A stretch of 64,000 nucleotides of DNA from Ascidiimonas sp046199005 (GCA_046199005.1 CP176050.1:2356001-2420000), one strand, 5' to 3'; shown: positions 1 through 8,933, counted from the stretch's first letter. The notes: a model not told the origin generated them from the letters alone. Numbers and translations are program-made.

Positions 1-1514
1 TCGACTGAGAGTCGCTCTCTTTTCTTGTCGGAAGAAAGGTAAAAGATTAGTTTACCCAGAAAAATATCAAAGTCTTTAAAGTTTTGATTCTGAATAAAAG
101 AATGTGCCCTCCACTTCCAGATATTCTCTCCATTCAGTAATCCAAACTTTCTCTCGTCCTGCTCAAAGGTGGCCAATAGCGGACTTTCAAGCGTTATATT
201 TCTAATTTTGTTATAAAGAAGTGTTTCGGCCGGAAGCGAAAAAGTAAGTTCACCCAGAAATCCTTCTAAAGGAGGATATTCTTGAAACGATACATCTTCT
301 AAATTAAATACACTATATGCATCATTCTTTTCTGCTTGAATGTCTTCGGTTTGCCGAATCCACTCCTTCTGAAAATATTCCTGCGATCTATTAAGAAAAT
401 TCCAATCTGTTTGGGTACCTGAAATAATTAGATAGTTTCGCTTTTGATCATTTATTTTTTGAAAGAGTGTTCGAAAAGCGTTGGTAGGCTGGTATAGGAT
501 CACCAACTGACTTTTATCAATTTCTTCCTGAGCTACATTACTTTTAGCAATAGTAACCCGCCTTTGTTCATTACTTTCAATGCTCTTTTTAATGGCCCCA
601 AGATCTGGGTGTAATAAATCTGAAACCAATAGTATTTCTGTTCGCTGGTCAATTACTTCGATCGCAAACTCTTTTACATTGTTGGTCTTGTTTTGTTCTG
701 CATCCAAGGCTTCCAGTTGTACGCGATATACTTTCGTTCCCGGTTTTTTTGCCTGTAAAACTATGTTTTTAATGATGGTTTCTGATCCTGAACTAAAATT
801 TATTGACTGATCAAAAACTTTGGTGTTTCCGCTATAAATGGACAATTGAGATTCTGCTGGTCTATCACCTTCGTAACTTACAAATACTTCAACCGGAAAG
901 CTATTTCCGGAAAAAGCATACTTGTTACAATTTATCTGACCAATTTTTAAATCGATAATTTTAAGAGTATCGCCTAGAAGAACAGGATAAACATTAGTTT
1001 CTAGACCCATTTTTTGATAACTGTAATCCCTGCCATAGGTTTGATTCCCATCGGAAATAATAACCATAGCCCCAGGCCTGGAATTAAGTTTTTCAACCGT
1101 GGTCAAAAAATCATTTATTCTTGTTTGATTATCTGTAAATGAAAGTGTTGCTCCACTTTGTACTTCATCTCCAAAACTATAATAAGATATATCAAAACGT
1201 TCTTTTAATCTGGTACTTTGTTTTATTCGGGTGATTAAACTCTCTGCATTTTTTTCCAGGTTTAAAAAGGAAATGGATGAAGAATTATCCATACTAACAG
1301 TTAGGGAAGGCTTTTCAATATAGGAGTTGTATTTGGTATATTTTGGATTAAGAATTAATAATAAAATAAAAAAAGCCGTGAAAAACCGCAAGAGTACGGC
1401 TAACCAAAGGGATTTGACATTCTTTTTTCTAAGTAATGACAAGTAATTTGTTCCTGCAATTACCGCAGCGAGTACAATTGCAAATAACCCCAGAAAAATG
1501 TCTGAAGTATCCAT
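1..1514 (-). CDS. VWA-domain membrane protein, C-terminus beyond the window
   Basis: About 504 codons are visible and the gene runs off the left edge, so the stop codon is not seen. Two hydrophobic helices lie near residues 7-25 and 36-56. A VWA-like domain follows, with a MIDAS-type D-x-S-x-S motif at residues 76-80 (DNSSS). The layout resembles the Bacteroidota VWA or BatA-like membrane proteins with a long periplasmic part. The start codon overlaps the stop of the upstream small gene by one base (TGATG), which suggests translational coupling. The substrate or partner is unknown. It shares a general plan with the BatA protein at 50.5 kb, but I see no close sequence identity. Confidence 0.8.
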   Translation of the reverse strand, partial: MDTSDIFLGLFAIVLAAVIAGTNYLSLLRKKNVKSLWLAVLLRFFTAFFILLLILNPKYTKYNSYIEKPSLTVSMDNSSSISFLNLEKNAESLITRIKQSTRLKERFDISYYSFGDEVQSGATLSFTDNQTRINDFLTTVEKLNSRPGAMVIISDGNQTYGRDYSYQKMGLETNVYPVLLGDTLKIIDLKIGQINCNKYAFSGNSFPVEVFVSYEGDRPAESQLSIYSGNTKVFDQSINFSSGSETIIKNIVLQAKKPGTKVYRVQLEALDAEQNKTNNVKEFAIEVIDQRTEILLVSDLLHPDLGAIKKSIESNEQRRVTIAKSNVAQEEIDKSQLVILYQPTNAFRTLFQKINDQKRNYLIISGTQTDWNFLNRSQEYFQKEWIRQTEDIQAEKNDAYSVFNLEDVSFQEYPPLEGFLGELTFSLPAETLLYNKIRNITLESPLLATFEQDERKFGLLNGENIWKWRAHSFIQNQNFKDFDIFLGKLIFYLSSDKKRERLSV

Positions 1515-1642
1515 CAAGAATCTCTCTTTTCAAATTTCTCGTTTGTGCGATCTTCCATTCTTCTGGAAATCAAATAGATAAACACCCCAACAGGAACAGC
1601 AACTAAAAGAAATAAAATGAGTAAAGAGATCCCTAGTACCAT
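1514..1642 (-). CDS. small membrane peptide, 42 residues
   Basis: This short frame encodes one strongly hydrophobic helix (residues 2-25) and a charged, Arg/Lys/Glu-rich tail (residues 27-42). It begins one base after the ybjQ stop codon, and its TGA overlaps the ATG of the VWA gene. Tight packing on both sides and a clean helix-plus-charged-tail design suggest a real gene in the ybjQ-VWA transcript. No family is recognised. A role as a small membrane partner of the VWA protein is inference only. Confidence 0.6.
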   Translation of the reverse strand: MVLGISLLILFLLVAVPVGVFIYLISRRMEDRTNEKFEKRDS

Positions 1643-1643
1643 A

Positions 1644-1958
1644 TTACTTAAGTTTAACGGCAGTACCATAAGCGAGTATCTCGGCGGCACCTTGCATCAC
1701 CTGAGATGTAGTGAATCTTACATTCACGACCGCATCTGCACCCAATTTTTTAGCATCCTCTAACATCCTATGAAGCGATTGCTCTCTGGCATCTGCAAGT
1801 AATTTGGTGTACTCTGAAATCTCTCCTCCAATAATATTCTTGAGCCCGGCGAAAAAGTCTCTGCCAAAGTCTCTCGCTCGCACGGTACTCCCACGTGCTA
1901 TGCCCAGCGACTGTTCTATTTCTCTACCTTCAATATTTTCTGTGGTAACGTAAATCAT
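1644..1958 (-). CDS. YbjQ/UPF0145 family protein
   Basis: This 104-residue protein matches the YbjQ family. It opens with V-T-T-E-N-I-E-G and has a central G-E-I-x-E-Y-T-K-L motif. The segment A-x-x-L-G-A-D-A-V-V-N-V-R-F (residues 72-85) is also characteristic. The family is a small pentameric fold often labelled heavy-metal-binding, but its biochemical role is not established. Length is normal for the family. It lies 12 bases downstream of fabG and just upstream of a small membrane gene, in one minus-strand run. Confidence 0.85.
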   Translation of the reverse strand: MIYVTTENIEGREIEQSLGIARGSTVRARDFGRDFFAGLKNIIGGEISEYTKLLADAREQSLHRMLEDAKKLGADAVVNVRFTTSQVMQGAAEILAYGTAVKLK

Positions 1959-1970
1959 TCTTAGTTTTCT

Positions 1971-2717
1971 TTAGGTTAACATACCCCCGTCTACATTCAA
2001 CGTTTGACCGGTAATGTAGGAAGACATATCAGATGCTAGAAACACACATGCGTTCGCAACATCTTCAGGAGTACCCCCTCTTTTAAGCGGTATCCCATCT
2101 CTCCACCCTTGCACTGTATCTTCATCTAGTTTAGCAGTCATTTCGGTCTCTATAAACCCTGGAGCGATGGCATTGCAACGAATATTTCTAGAACCTAATT
2201 CCAGGGCTACTGATTTGGTGAAACCTAAAATGCCGGCTTTGGAAGCTGCATAATTGGTTTGACCCGCATTTCCCTTTACACCAACCACACTGCTCATATT
2301 GATAATGGAACCATGACGTTGTTTCAGCATCGTACGCTGCACAGCTTTGGTCATATTAAAAACGGATTTAAGGTTCACTTCAATTACCTTATCGAAATCG
2401 GCTTCTGAAATTCGCATTAATAAATTATCCTTTGTGATTCCTGCATTGTTGATCAAAATATCTAAGCCACCAAAATCAGAAACTACATCAGCCACCAACT
2501 GCTGTGCCTGTTCAAAATTTGCTGCGTCAGATTGATAGCCCTTTGCTTTAATACCCGCCTCAGCTAATTCCTTTTCGAGTTCATTTGCAGCATCAACAGA
2601 TGAACTGTAGGTAAACGCTACATTTGCTCCCTGCGCTGCAAATGCTAATGCAATACCTTTTCCGATTCCTCGAGATGCTCCAGTTATAATTGCTGTCTTT
2701 CCTTCTAGTAATTTCAT
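1971..2717 (-). CDS. fabG: 3-oxoacyl-ACP reductase FabG
   Basis: FabG reduces 3-oxoacyl-ACP to 3-hydroxyacyl-ACP with NADPH in fatty acid elongation, in the cytoplasm. The 248-residue protein is a full-length short-chain dehydrogenase. It has the nucleotide motif TGASRGIG at 12-19, NNAG at 90-93 and a catalytic Ser143-Tyr156-Lys160 triad. The C-terminal G-F-I-E-T-E-M and Y-I-T-G-Q-T-L-N-V-D-G-G-M segments are characteristic of FabG. A -7 promoter box lies at 2746-2753. The sucD terminator separates it from the lpx block, so it probably starts its own transcript with ybjQ downstream. Confidence 0.95.
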   Translation of the reverse strand: MKLLEGKTAIITGASRGIGKGIALAFAAQGANVAFTYSSSVDAANELEKELAEAGIKAKGYQSDAANFEQAQQLVADVVSDFGGLDILINNAGITKDNLLMRISEADFDKVIEVNLKSVFNMTKAVQRTMLKQRHGSIINMSSVVGVKGNAGQTNYAASKAGILGFTKSVALELGSRNIRCNAIAPGFIETEMTAKLDEDTVQGWRDGIPLKRGGTPEDVANACVFLASDMSSYITGQTLNVDGGMLT

Positions 2718-2745
2718 TGGTTTGATGGTTTATTAACTTACCTCC

Positions 2746-2753
2746 CAAATATA
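2746..2753 (-). promoter_or_regulatory. Bacteroidota -7 box of fabG
   Basis: The minus strand reads TATATTTG, an exact TAnnTTTG match, 28 bases upstream of the fabG start. No convincing -33 TTTG is seen. Confidence 0.6.
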
Positions 2754-2776
2754 AGGGATTTGTTTCTATTTCGATA

Positions 2777-2802
2777 TTAAAAAATCCCGCTGCTGCGGGA
2801 TT
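2777..2802 (-). terminator. intrinsic terminator after sucD
   Basis: On the minus strand, an 8-bp GC-rich stem (AATCCCGC with GCGGGATT, 2783-2802) is followed directly by a run of T. It lies 25 bases downstream of the sucD stop. Confidence 0.85.
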
Positions 2803-2826
2803 CTTATGTTATAAATTTGCTAAAGT

Positions 2827-3699
2827 TTACGATAAAACTTCCGCTACCTTTTTTCCTATTTCTGCAGGAGAATCCACTACATGTATTCCACATTCTTTCA
2901 TGATTCGTTTTTTAGCTTCCGCTGTATCGTCGGCTCCTCCAACAATAGCACCGGCGTGTCCCATGGTTCTCCCTTTTGGTGCCGTTTCTCCGGCTATAAA
3001 ACCAATAACTGGTTTTTTATTTCCATTGTCTTTCACCCATCGAGCTGCATCTGCCTCCAACTGACCTCCAATTTCACCTATCATCACCACGCATTCGGTT
3101 TCATCGTCGTTCATTAATAACTCAACCGCTTCTTTAGTCGTGGTTCCGATAATAGGATCTCCACCAATACCAATAGCTGTCGTTATCCCTAAGCCTTGTC
3201 TTACTACCTGATCTGCTGCTTCGTAGGTAAGTGTTCCTGATTTAGAAACGATACCAACATTCCCTTTCTTGAATACGAAACCTGGCATAATACCTACCTT
3301 TGCCTCACCGGGAGTAATCACACCCGGGCAATTGGGCCCAATAAGTCTGCAATCTTTACCCTTAATGTAATCAAATGCTTTGATCATATCTGCAACGGGT
3401 ATACCTTCTGTTATCGTGATTATTACTTTAATACCTGCTTCGGCAGCTTCCATGATTGCATCGGCAGCAAATGCAGGTGGTACAAATATGATCGTAGTAT
3501 CTGCTCCTACTTCTTTGACCGCTTCTTCAACCGTATTAAAAACAGGTTTATCAAGATGTGTCTGCCCTCCCTTGCCGGGAGTTACTCCGCCGACAATATT
3601 GGTACCATATTCAATCATTTGTCCGGCATGAAACGTTCCTTCACTGCCTGTGAAACCTTGAACTATTATTTTAGAATTCTTATTGACGAGAACACTCAT
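2827..3699 (-). CDS. sucD: succinyl-CoA synthetase alpha subunit
   Basis: SucD with SucC interconverts succinyl-CoA and succinate with ATP or GTP formation in the TCA cycle. The 290-residue protein has the CoA-binding motif G-F-T-G-S-E-G near residues 15-21. The phosphorylated histidine is His248 in G-H-A-G-A-I. K-S-G-T-L-T-Y-E lies near residue 153. Length is normal. The beta subunit gene is not in this window, which is usual in this group. A -7 box at 3729-3736 and a terminator at 2777-2802 suggest a single-gene transcript, possibly with read-through from the lpx block. Confidence 0.96.
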   Translation of the reverse strand: MSVLVNKNSKIIVQGFTGSEGTFHAGQMIEYGTNIVGGVTPGKGGQTHLDKPVFNTVEEAVKEVGADTTIIFVPPAFAADAIMEAAEAGIKVIITITEGIPVADMIKAFDYIKGKDCRLIGPNCPGVITPGEAKVGIMPGFVFKKGNVGIVSKSGTLTYEAADQVVRQGLGITTAIGIGGDPIIGTTTKEAVELLMNDDETECVVMIGEIGGQLEADAARWVKDNGNKKPVIGFIAGETAPKGRTMGHAGAIVGGADDTAEAKKRIMKECGIHVVDSPAEIGKKVAEVLS

Positions 3700-3728
3700 T
3701 GATATATTGTTTTAAGATTTTAGCGCTG

Positions 3729-3736
3729 CAAAAATA
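3729..3736 (-). promoter_or_regulatory. Bacteroidota -7 box of sucD
   Basis: The minus strand reads TATTTTTG, matching TAnnTTTG, 29 bases before the sucD start and between it and the SnoaL-like gene. Confidence 0.55.
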
Positions 3737-3762
3737 AGGATAGATAATGAAAATTCCCCGTT

Positions 3763-4179
3763 TTAATCTTTTGATTTATAAAAGGTCTCCATATTTACGG
3801 GGTTATCATCGGCTAACTGACTAATCTCATAGCCTTTATATAATTTTTGATCTTTTAATTCCCAAATAGTAATAAAATGAGCGAGAGGGGTAGATTCTTC
3901 GGGGTTTTCTATGGTATTTGCGAAGTAGGTATATCGTGCTGTAACCATCTGACCATCCTGCATTAAATGACTTATCAAACCATGGATGTGATTAAAAGAC
4001 TGATTTAAATTCTCAGTTAGTGTCAACAACCCTTCATAATCAAGCTTTGTAAATCCTTTACTGCTATTCCAAAAAAGTTCACATTCCGGATGCAGATATT
4101 CTTTCATCACCTCTTTGTTGGTAAGGGCTTCAGACTCATAAAATTCTTTCACAAACTGTTTCGCCGAAAATTCACTCAT
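3763..4179 (-). CDS. SnoaL/NTF2-like protein
   Basis: This 138-residue protein has the size and pattern of the NTF2/SnoaL fold. A helical N-terminus carries F-V-K-E-F-Y-E. A middle segment follows with L-H-P-E-C-E-L-F-W-N-S-S-K-G. The C-terminal sheet includes F-I-T-I-W-E-L-K-D. Such proteins are small-ligand binders or isomerase-like domains, and no substrate can be named. It follows the lpxD-like gene with no gap, so the two are co-transcribed. It is conserved at this place in related genomes as far as I recall, but its link to lipid A is unproven. Confidence 0.75.
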   Translation of the reverse strand: MSEFSAKQFVKEFYESEALTNKEVMKEYLHPECELFWNSSKGFTKLDYEGLLTLTENLNQSFNHIHGLISHLMQDGQMVTARYTYFANTIENPEESTPLAHFITIWELKDQKLYKGYEISQLADDNPVNMETFYKSKD

Positions 4180-5106
4180 TTAACTCCTATTTTCTTTTGC
4201 CACAATGCTTCTTAACGTTGCCAGCTCTTTGTATTTCTTTCTGAAGTTTTCAGCGGGAGATCCAAAGTACCTTTGATTGCCCGGTAGCGATTTGTCTACA
4301 CCTGATTGTGCAAGAACGACTGATTTGGCTCCGATGGTAATTCCACTTATAATTCCTACTTGCCCCCAAAGTGTAACTTCATCTTCAATAACGACGCATC
4401 CAGCTATTCCGGTTTGTGAAGCGATCAAACATTTTTTACCAATAATCGTATCGTGACCTACCTGAACCTGATTGTCAATTTTAGTTCCCTCTTTAATCGT
4501 AGTGTCTCCTGTAACGCCTTTATCTATGGTGCATAATGCGCCAATTTCAACTTCATTTTCTATAATTACACGTCCTCCTGAACGTAATTTATCATAACCT
4601 GAAGGGCGATTTTTAAAATAAAAGGCATCTGCTCCCAGAACCGTGCCTGCGTGTATAGTTACATGATCTCCAATGATCGTTTCATCATAAATGATCACAT
4701 TAGAATAGATAAGGCAATTTTTTCCGATTACAACATTATTGCCTATAAATGCTCCTGGTTGAATGATAGTCCCTTCCCCAATGGTAGCTGAAGGGTTAAT
4801 CTGAGCTGTCGCCGGTTGAAACGGCTTAAAATGAAGAGTTAATTTATTAAAATCGCGAAAAGGATCATCTGAAATAAGTAAGGATTTACCTTCCGGGCAG
4901 TCCACCTTTTTATTAATTAGAATAGTGGTAGCTGCAGATTCTAATGCTTTATCGTAATATTTAGGATGATCTACAAAAACGATATCTCCTGGCTCTACTA
5001 CATGAATTTCATTCATTCCGGAAACCGGAAAATCAGGCGCTCCTACGTACTCGCAGTCTATGATAGCTGCTATGTCACTTAGCGAATGTTTTTGAGGAAA
5101 TTTCAT
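4180..5106 (-). CDS. LpxD-like hexapeptide acyltransferase paralogue
   Basis: This is a second LpxD-type protein of 308 residues. An LpxD-like N-terminal domain (residues 1-100) precedes a left-handed beta-helix of hexapeptide repeats (about 105-270). The histidine equivalent to catalytic His239 of E. coli LpxD is present as His218 in D-N-Q-V-Q-V-G-H. The canonical lpxD is two genes upstream at 7879-8904. This copy may acylate a different sugar nucleotide or use a different acyl-ACP. That is inference from the paralogy and context, since the catalytic residue is kept but the helix is otherwise divergent. Confidence 0.8.
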   Translation of the reverse strand: MKFPQKHSLSDIAAIIDCEYVGAPDFPVSGMNEIHVVEPGDIVFVDHPKYYDKALESAATTILINKKVDCPEGKSLLISDDPFRDFNKLTLHFKPFQPATAQINPSATIGEGTIIQPGAFIGNNVVIGKNCLIYSNVIIYDETIIGDHVTIHAGTVLGADAFYFKNRPSGYDKLRSGGRVIIENEVEIGALCTIDKGVTGDTTIKEGTKIDNQVQVGHDTIIGKKCLIASQTGIAGCVVIEDEVTLWGQVGIISGITIGAKSVVLAQSGVDKSLPGNQRYFGSPAENFRKKYKELATLRSIVAKENRS

Positions 5107-5116
5107 CGATTATCAG

Positions 5117-5683
5117 TTACTCTTTAACCCTTTCCATATACGCCCCTTTTTCGGTATCTATTTTTACCTTATCCCCTTCGTTGATAAACAAAGGAACGTT
5201 TATTTTGGCTCCTGTCTCTACCGTAGCAGGTTTTGTTGCATTCGTCGCTGTATTTCCTTTAACTCCTGGTTCTGTATGGGTGATTTCAAGCACTACATGA
5301 GCCGGCATATCTACAGATAGCGGCATACTATCTTCTGTATTGAAAAGAATCGTAACGACTTCCCCTTCTTTTAAAAGATCGGGTGCATCCAGCGCATCTT
5401 TCTGTAAAGTGATCTGATTATAATCGTCGGTATTCATGAAGTGATAAGTATCACCCTCAGAATACAAGTATTGATAAGCTCTTGTTTCTACCCGAACATC
5501 CTCAATTTTATGACCCGCCGAAAAAGTATTGTCAAGTACTTTACCCGTAGTAACGCTTTTGAGCTTGGTTCTCACAAAAGCAGGACCTTTTCCCGGCTTT
5601 ACGTGAAGAAACTCAATAATTTTATAAATATCGTGGTTGTATCGAATACATAACCCTTTTCTAATATCTGATGTAGATGCCAT
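5117..5683 (-). CDS. efp: translation elongation factor P
   Basis: EF-P relieves ribosomes stalled at polyproline stretches. The 188-residue protein has the KOW-like N-domain with the tip loop K-P-G-K-G-P-A-F. Lys32 sits at the position that is modified in many bacteria. Two OB domains follow, and the C-terminal V-K-I-D-T-E-K-G-A-Y-M-E-R motif is typical. Full length. It is embedded in the lpx block between lpxA (7 bases) and the lpxD-like gene (10 bases), an arrangement common in Bacteroidota. No epmA, epmB or earP gene is seen in this window. Confidence 0.96.
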   Translation of the reverse strand: MASTSDIRKGLCIRYNHDIYKIIEFLHVKPGKGPAFVRTKLKSVTTGKVLDNTFSAGHKIEDVRVETRAYQYLYSEGDTYHFMNTDDYNQITLQKDALDAPDLLKEGEVVTILFNTEDSMPLSVDMPAHVVLEITHTEPGVKGNTATNATKPATVETGAKINVPLFINEGDKVKIDTEKGAYMERVKE

Positions 5684-5690
5684 ATATGTA

Positions 5691-6476
5691 TTAATTAGTA
5701 CTAAAATATCCTTTCATAATCCCTCTTTGGGAATCTCTTATAAACTGAAGAATTTCATCTCTTTCGGGAGTCGCTTCCATTTCTGCCTCTATAATCTCTA
5801 TAGCCTGCGTATTGTTGTAATTTCTTTGATAAAGGATGCGATAAACATTCTGTATTTCACGTATTTTCTCTGAACTGAAACCTCTTCGGCGTAAACCCAC
5901 TGAATTGATCCCAACGTATGAAAGTGGTTCTCTTGCGCCTTTAACATAAGGAGGAACATCTTTTCTGACCAACGACCCACCGGTAACGAATGCATGATTC
6001 CCTATAGAACAAAACTGATGAACTGCCGTCATTCCGGCTAGTACTACGTAATCTCCCACTGATATGTGACCGGCCAAGGTGCTATTATTTGAGAAAATAC
6101 AATTATTACCTACGATACAATCGTGCGCTACATGGCAGTAAGCCATAATGAGGCAATTGTCTCCAATCACCGTTTTCATTCGATCGGAAGTACCTTTATT
6201 AATAGTAACACATTCTCTGATGGTAACGTTATTTCCGATTTCGGCCGTAGTATCTTCTCCTTGGTATTTCAAATCCTGAGGTGGTGCCGAGATAACCGAA
6301 CCCGGGAAAATATTACAATTCTTCCCTATTCTTGCTCCTTCCATGATAGTTACGTTAGAGCCTATCCAGGTACCTTCACCTATGATCACATTATTGTGTA
6401 TCGTAGTGAATGGTTCAATCACTACGTTTTTTGCAATTTTAGCTCCGGGGTGTACGTATGCTAGTGGTTGGTTCAT
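5691..6476 (-). CDS. lpxA: acyl-ACP--UDP-N-acetylglucosamine O-acyltransferase
   Basis: LpxA performs the first step of lipid A synthesis, transferring a 3-hydroxyacyl chain to the 3-OH of UDP-GlcNAc. The 261-residue protein is a hexapeptide-repeat beta-helix. It carries the catalytic histidine in H-V-A-H-D-C (His118, equal to E. coli His125) and a C-terminal helical domain (about 190-261). The size is standard. Its start abuts the lpxC-fabZ stop, so the genes form one operon. Confidence 0.96.
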   Translation of the reverse strand: MNQPLAYVHPGAKIAKNVVIEPFTTIHNNVIIGEGTWIGSNVTIMEGARIGKNCNIFPGSVISAPPQDLKYQGEDTTAEIGNNVTIRECVTINKGTSDRMKTVIGDNCLIMAYCHVAHDCIVGNNCIFSNNSTLAGHISVGDYVVLAGMTAVHQFCSIGNHAFVTGGSLVRKDVPPYVKGAREPLSYVGINSVGLRRRGFSSEKIREIQNVYRILYQRNYNNTQAIEIIEAEMEATPERDEILQFIRDSQRGIMKGYFSTN

Positions 6477-7886
6477 CTACTTTTCTTCTTTGTTTTTAAC
6501 AATTTGTGCCATCAGCTCTGCTTCAGCCACTAACTTTTCATTTGCATAAGCATATGCCTGCATATGACAAATCCCTCTTCTGATAGGCGTAATTAAATCC
6601 GCTTTAAAAATGAGGGTATCGCCTGGTACTACCTTTTGCTTGAACTTAACATTATCTATCTTCATAAAAAAGGTAAGATAATTTTCAGGATCAGGAACCG
6701 TACTCAATACAAGAATACCTCCCGTTTGAGCCATCGCTTCTACTTGTAAAACTCCGGGCATGACCGGAGATCCCGGAAAATGACCTACAAAGAAAGGCTC
6801 GTTCATGGTCACATTCTTCATCCCCACTACGTGGGTGTCTGAAAGCTCTAAAATTTTGTCGATCAAAAGAAACGGGGGTCTGTGCGGTAAAATTTCCATG
6901 ATCTTAACCGCATCCATTAACGGAGGCTTGTTAAGGTCATACTTTGGCACGTTATTCCTCTTTTCAATCTTAATGATCTTGGAAAGCTTTTTCGCAAATT
7001 GCGTATTGACAAAATGACCTGGTTTATTCGCAATGACTTTACCTCGTATTTTTGTACCAATTAAAGCAAGATCTCCTACCACATCTAATAACTTATGGCG
7101 AGCTGCTTCGTTCGGATAATGCAAGGTTAAATTATCTAATATACCGTTCGGTTTTATCGCTATAGAGTCCTTTTTAAATGCCACTTTAAGCTTCTCCATT
7201 GTTTCTTGTGACAGCTCCTTGTCTACATATACAATAGCATTATTAAGGTCTCCCCCTTTAATGAGTCCGTGTTCAAGTAACATTTCCAGTTCATGTAAGA
7301 AACTAAATGTACGGGCATCTGCTATCTCATCTTTAAAATCACTCAGATGTTTTAGCGTCGCATTCTGAGTCCCCAATACTTTGGTGCCAAAATCAACCAT
7401 TGTGGTCACCTGGTATTCCTCTGAAGGAATGATAGTGATCTCACTTCCAGTCTCTTCATCTGAATAGGAAATTACATCTTTAATGACAAATTCTTCTCGT
7501 GTCGCCTCTTGCTCTTCAACACCTGCTTTTACGATCGCTTCGACAAAATATTTAGAGGAACCATCCATTATGGGCGGTTCCGATGCATTAAGTTCAATGA
7601 GCACATTGTCGAGATCCATACCGGTAAGCGCAGCTAACACGTGCTCACACGTTTGAATTTTGACTCCCAACTTTTCCAATACGGTGCCTCTCTGTGTATT
7701 TACCACATAATTAGCATCTGCCTCAATCACCGGAGTTCCTTCTAGATCAACCCTTGCAAAAGCAAAGCCATGATTCACCGGAGCCGGCTTGAATGTCATT
7801 TTTACCTCTTTTCCTGTATGCAATCCTACCCCTGTTAGAGAGATCTCTTTTGCAATTGTCTTCTGTTTAACTTCCTGATTACTCAT
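6477..7886 (-). CDS. lpxC-fabZ: bifunctional UDP-3-O-acyl-GlcNAc deacetylase / 3-hydroxyacyl-ACP dehydratase
   Basis: This 469-residue fusion is typical of Bacteroidota. Residues 1-310 are LpxC, the committed zinc deacetylase of lipid A synthesis. Its ligands are His82 in C-E-H-V-L-A-A-L, plus His264 and Asp268 in A-A-R-H-K-L-L-D, with the catalytic His291. Residues 325-469 are FabZ, with L-P-H-R-P-P-F-L-L, catalytic His369 in G-H-F-P-G-S-P and Glu383. The fusion couples supply of unsaturated chains with lipid A commitment. It overlaps lpxD by 8 bases and abuts lpxA. Confidence 0.97.
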   Translation of the reverse strand: MSNQEVKQKTIAKEISLTGVGLHTGKEVKMTFKPAPVNHGFAFARVDLEGTPVIEADANYVVNTQRGTVLEKLGVKIQTCEHVLAALTGMDLDNVLIELNASEPPIMDGSSKYFVEAIVKAGVEEQEATREEFVIKDVISYSDEETGSEITIIPSEEYQVTTMVDFGTKVLGTQNATLKHLSDFKDEIADARTFSFLHELEMLLEHGLIKGGDLNNAIVYVDKELSQETMEKLKVAFKKDSIAIKPNGILDNLTLHYPNEAARHKLLDVVGDLALIGTKIRGKVIANKPGHFVNTQFAKKLSKIIKIEKRNNVPKYDLNKPPLMDAVKIMEILPHRPPFLLIDKILELSDTHVVGMKNVTMNEPFFVGHFPGSPVMPGVLQVEAMAQTGGILVLSTVPDPENYLTFFMKIDNVKFKQKVVPGDTLIFKADLITPIRRGICHMQAYAYANEKLVAEAELMAQIVKNKEEK

Positions 7887-8904
7887 CAGATAATTTCTTT
7901 TCTATCTTGTTTACTGAATCTACCAATCGCGGTAGATTTTTGAATAATACGTATGACTTATTATAATCTCCATAATTTAATGCGGGTGATCCCTGAAGAA
8001 CTTCATCATCTTTTACGTTTCTTCCAATGCCGGATTGCGCTTGAATACGAACTCTATCACCTATTGTTATGTGACCCACAATCCCTACCTGGCCACCAAT
8101 CATACAATTCTTACCTATTTTGGTGCTTCCTGCGATACCCGTTTGCGCCGCTATTACTGTATTTTCACCTATCTCTACGTTGTGCGCAATCTGAATTTGA
8201 TTGTCAAGTTTCACACCTCTTCTTATCACCGTTGAGCCTAATGTAGCCCTATCAATCGTAGTACCTGCTCCAATATCTACATGATCTTCCAATATCACAT
8301 TTCCTGTTTGAGGAACTTTCTGAAACTCCCCTTTTTCATTAGGAGCAAAACCAAAACCATCTGCGCCTACCACAGCACCACTGTGAATAACACAGTAATT
8401 ACCTATTATTGATTCCGAATAAATTTTTGCCCCTGAAAAGATGATCACGTTGTCTCCGATGGTTACATTATCACCTATATAAACATTCGGATATATCTTT
8501 ACATTATTTCCTATTTGTACATTATCGCCTACATATGTAAAAGCACCTATGTATAAATCAGCACCTAAAACAGCAGATTCAGAAATAAATGAGGGCTGTT
8601 CAATTCCTTTTTTATTCAGTTTTACCTGGTTGTAGTACTCCAATAATTTTGAAAAAGATTTATAAGCGTCAGAAACCTTGATTAAGGTGGTAGAGATGAC
8701 TTCTTCCGGCTCAAAGTCTTTGTTAACTATAGTCACCGAAGCCTTTGTACTATATATATAAGACTTATACTTTGGGTTAGCTAAAAAAGTAAGCGAACCT
8801 TCTGTACCTTCTTCTATCTTAGATAATTTAGAAACTTCTACATCTGGATTGCCAACAATATCTCCTTCTAAAATACCTGCTATTTGACTTGCTGTAAATT
8901 TCAT
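7879..8904 (-). CDS. lpxD: UDP-3-O-acylglucosamine N-acyltransferase
   Basis: LpxD adds the N-linked 3-hydroxyacyl chain, the third lipid A step. The 341-residue protein has the N-terminal uridine-binding domain (residues 1-100), hexapeptide repeats (about 105-300) and a C-terminal helix. The catalytic histidine is His241 in D-N-Q-I-Q-I-A-H. The motif G-A-D-G-F-G-F-A-P near 180 is characteristic. It overlaps lpxC-fabZ by 8 bases. A -7 box (8910-8917) ends only five bases before the start codon, so it may also be transcribed without a leader. Confidence 0.95.
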   Translation of the reverse strand: MKFTASQIAGILEGDIVGNPDVEVSKLSKIEEGTEGSLTFLANPKYKSYIYSTKASVTIVNKDFEPEEVISTTLIKVSDAYKSFSKLLEYYNQVKLNKKGIEQPSFISESAVLGADLYIGAFTYVGDNVQIGNNVKIYPNVYIGDNVTIGDNVIIFSGAKIYSESIIGNYCVIHSGAVVGADGFGFAPNEKGEFQKVPQTGNVILEDHVDIGAGTTIDRATLGSTVIRRGVKLDNQIQIAHNVEIGENTVIAAQTGIAGSTKIGKNCMIGGQVGIVGHITIGDRVRIQAQSGIGRNVKDDEVLQGSPALNYGDYNKSYVLFKNLPRLVDSVNKIEKKLSDE

Positions 8905-8909
8905 TCTCG

Positions 8910-8917
8910 CAAAAGTA
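8910..8917 (-). promoter_or_regulatory. -7 box immediately before lpxD
   Basis: The minus strand reads TACTTTTG, matching TAnnTTTG, with only five bases between it and the lpxD ATG. A transcript from it would have almost no leader. Confidence 0.45.
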
Positions 8918-8933
8918 TAAAAAAACTCCCAAA

